5,852 bases of DNA, taken from the NCBI GenBank assembly GCA_012838715.1, contig DUOR01000196.1, positions 1 through 5,852 on the forward strand, in the 5' to 3' direction. Below, in pieces: positions 5,602 through 5,852 of this stretch (position 1 is its first letter; each line of letters starts with the position of its first letter). A program made the translations under genes and the position numbers. Origin of the DNA: Actinomycetales bacterium. GTDB taxonomy: Bacteria > Actinomycetota > Actinomycetes > Mycobacteriales > Mycobacteriaceae. The notes beneath the pieces are model-generated. The model made no database searches, was not told where the DNA came from, and worked only from the letters and a program-made list of their open reading frames with translations.

Positions 5602-5632
5602 CGGGCGTCCTGGTTGTGGCCCCCAGCTAGCG
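5575..5632 (+). repeat. 29-bp tandem repeat across the cobD stop codon
   Basis: Unit one (5575-5603) covers the last codons and the TAG of cobD. Unit two (5604-5632) follows directly. They share 24 of 29 bases: the first 17 are identical (GGCGTCCTGGTTGTGGC), as are the last 6 (CTAGCG, containing the stop triplet). Confidence 0.85.
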
Positions 5633-5636
5633 CTGG
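5623..5636. terminator. Weak hairpin between convergent genes
   Basis: CCAGC (5623-5627) pairs with GCTGG (5632-5636) around TAGC. It lies between the cobD stop and the stop of the opposing gene. No T-tract follows on either strand, so terminator activity is doubtful. Confidence 0.25.
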
Positions 5637-5648
5637 CTTAAAGCTCGT

Positions 5649-5852
5649 CTAGAAGCGCTCGCCCTTGTTCTTGCCCTTGCCGAAGCGCGAGTGGCCGGAG
5701 CTGCCGTAGCGCTCCGCCATGCGGCGGGCCTTGATCTCCTCGGCGGTTTCCCCGGGGGCGGCGGGGCGTTCCGTACGCGGCCCGGCGGGGGAGTCCGCGC
5801 CGCGGGAGTCCGATTCCCAGGCTGCGCCCGTCGCCGCGGAGGACACCGGACC
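5649..5852 (-). CDS. C-terminal tail of a gene entering from the right edge, possibly SURF1 family
   Basis: A minus-strand frame stays open from the window edge to a TAG at 5651-5649, giving 67 visible residues. The first part (about 1-35) is low complexity, rich in Ser, Ala, Gly and Pro. The rest reads ETAEEIKARRMAERYG and ends in the very basic GKGKNKGERF. No domain can be recognised. M. tuberculosis has a SURF1-like gene (Rv2235) convergent with cobD in the same place, and actinobacterial SURF1 proteins often end in a charged tail with a DRYG-like motif after the last membrane helix. SURF1 assists cytochrome oxidase assembly. This identity is an inference from position and tail style. A GTG at 5846 could be a start, making this a complete 65-residue protein, but I see no good ribosome site within the few bases available. 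Confidence 0.55.
   Translation of the reverse strand, partial: GPVSSAATGAAWESDSRGADSPAGPRTERPAAPGETAEEIKARRMAERYGSSGHSRFGKGKNKGERF

Overview
This is a GC-rich window from an actinobacterium, almost certainly Corynebacterium or a close relative. The large AceE protein closely matches the corynebacterial pyruvate dehydrogenase E1 as I remember it. The gene order also matches, in flipped orientation, part of the Mycobacterium tuberculosis region Rv2241 (aceE) - Rv2239c (DUF3052) - Rv2236c (cobD) - Rv2235 (SURF1-like). That comparison is from memory, not from a search.

Left part (minus strand): aceE occupies about half of the window. It is followed after only 8 bases by the start of a P-loop kinase that runs off the left edge. 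The kinase resembles the kinase domain of bacterial polynucleotide kinase-phosphatase (Pnkp). It has a GTG start and no stop inside the window.

Middle: a 363-base divergent intergenic region separates aceE (leftward) from a small acidic DUF3052 protein (rightward). It holds candidate -10 elements for both directions and a 30-31 bp imperfect direct repeat. After the DUF3052 gene come a 31-bp tandem repeat beginning at its stop codon, a row of hairpins ending in a good intrinsic terminator, a perfect 16-bp palindrome, a complete tRNA-Val(UAC) with encoded CCA, and a second good terminator.

Right part (plus strand): a Gdx/SugE-type small multidrug resistance (guanidinium) exporter is coupled by a one-base stop/start overlap to cobD (cbiB-type adenosylcobinamide-phosphate synthase). 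A convergent minus-strand gene enters from the right edge. Only its basic C-terminal tail is visible, and synteny suggests a SURF1-family protein.

The genes combine central metabolism (pyruvate to acetyl-CoA), cobalamin assembly, small-cation export and probable nucleic-acid end repair. They do not form one obvious pathway, and I see no clear new defence or mobile system. The most unusual features are non-coding: imperfect tandem duplications at several gene boundaries, two copies of a composite repeat flanking the tRNA gene, and a gdx leader with no TA step for about 350 bases. The last point suggests gdx-cobD may be transcribed by readthrough from the tRNA.
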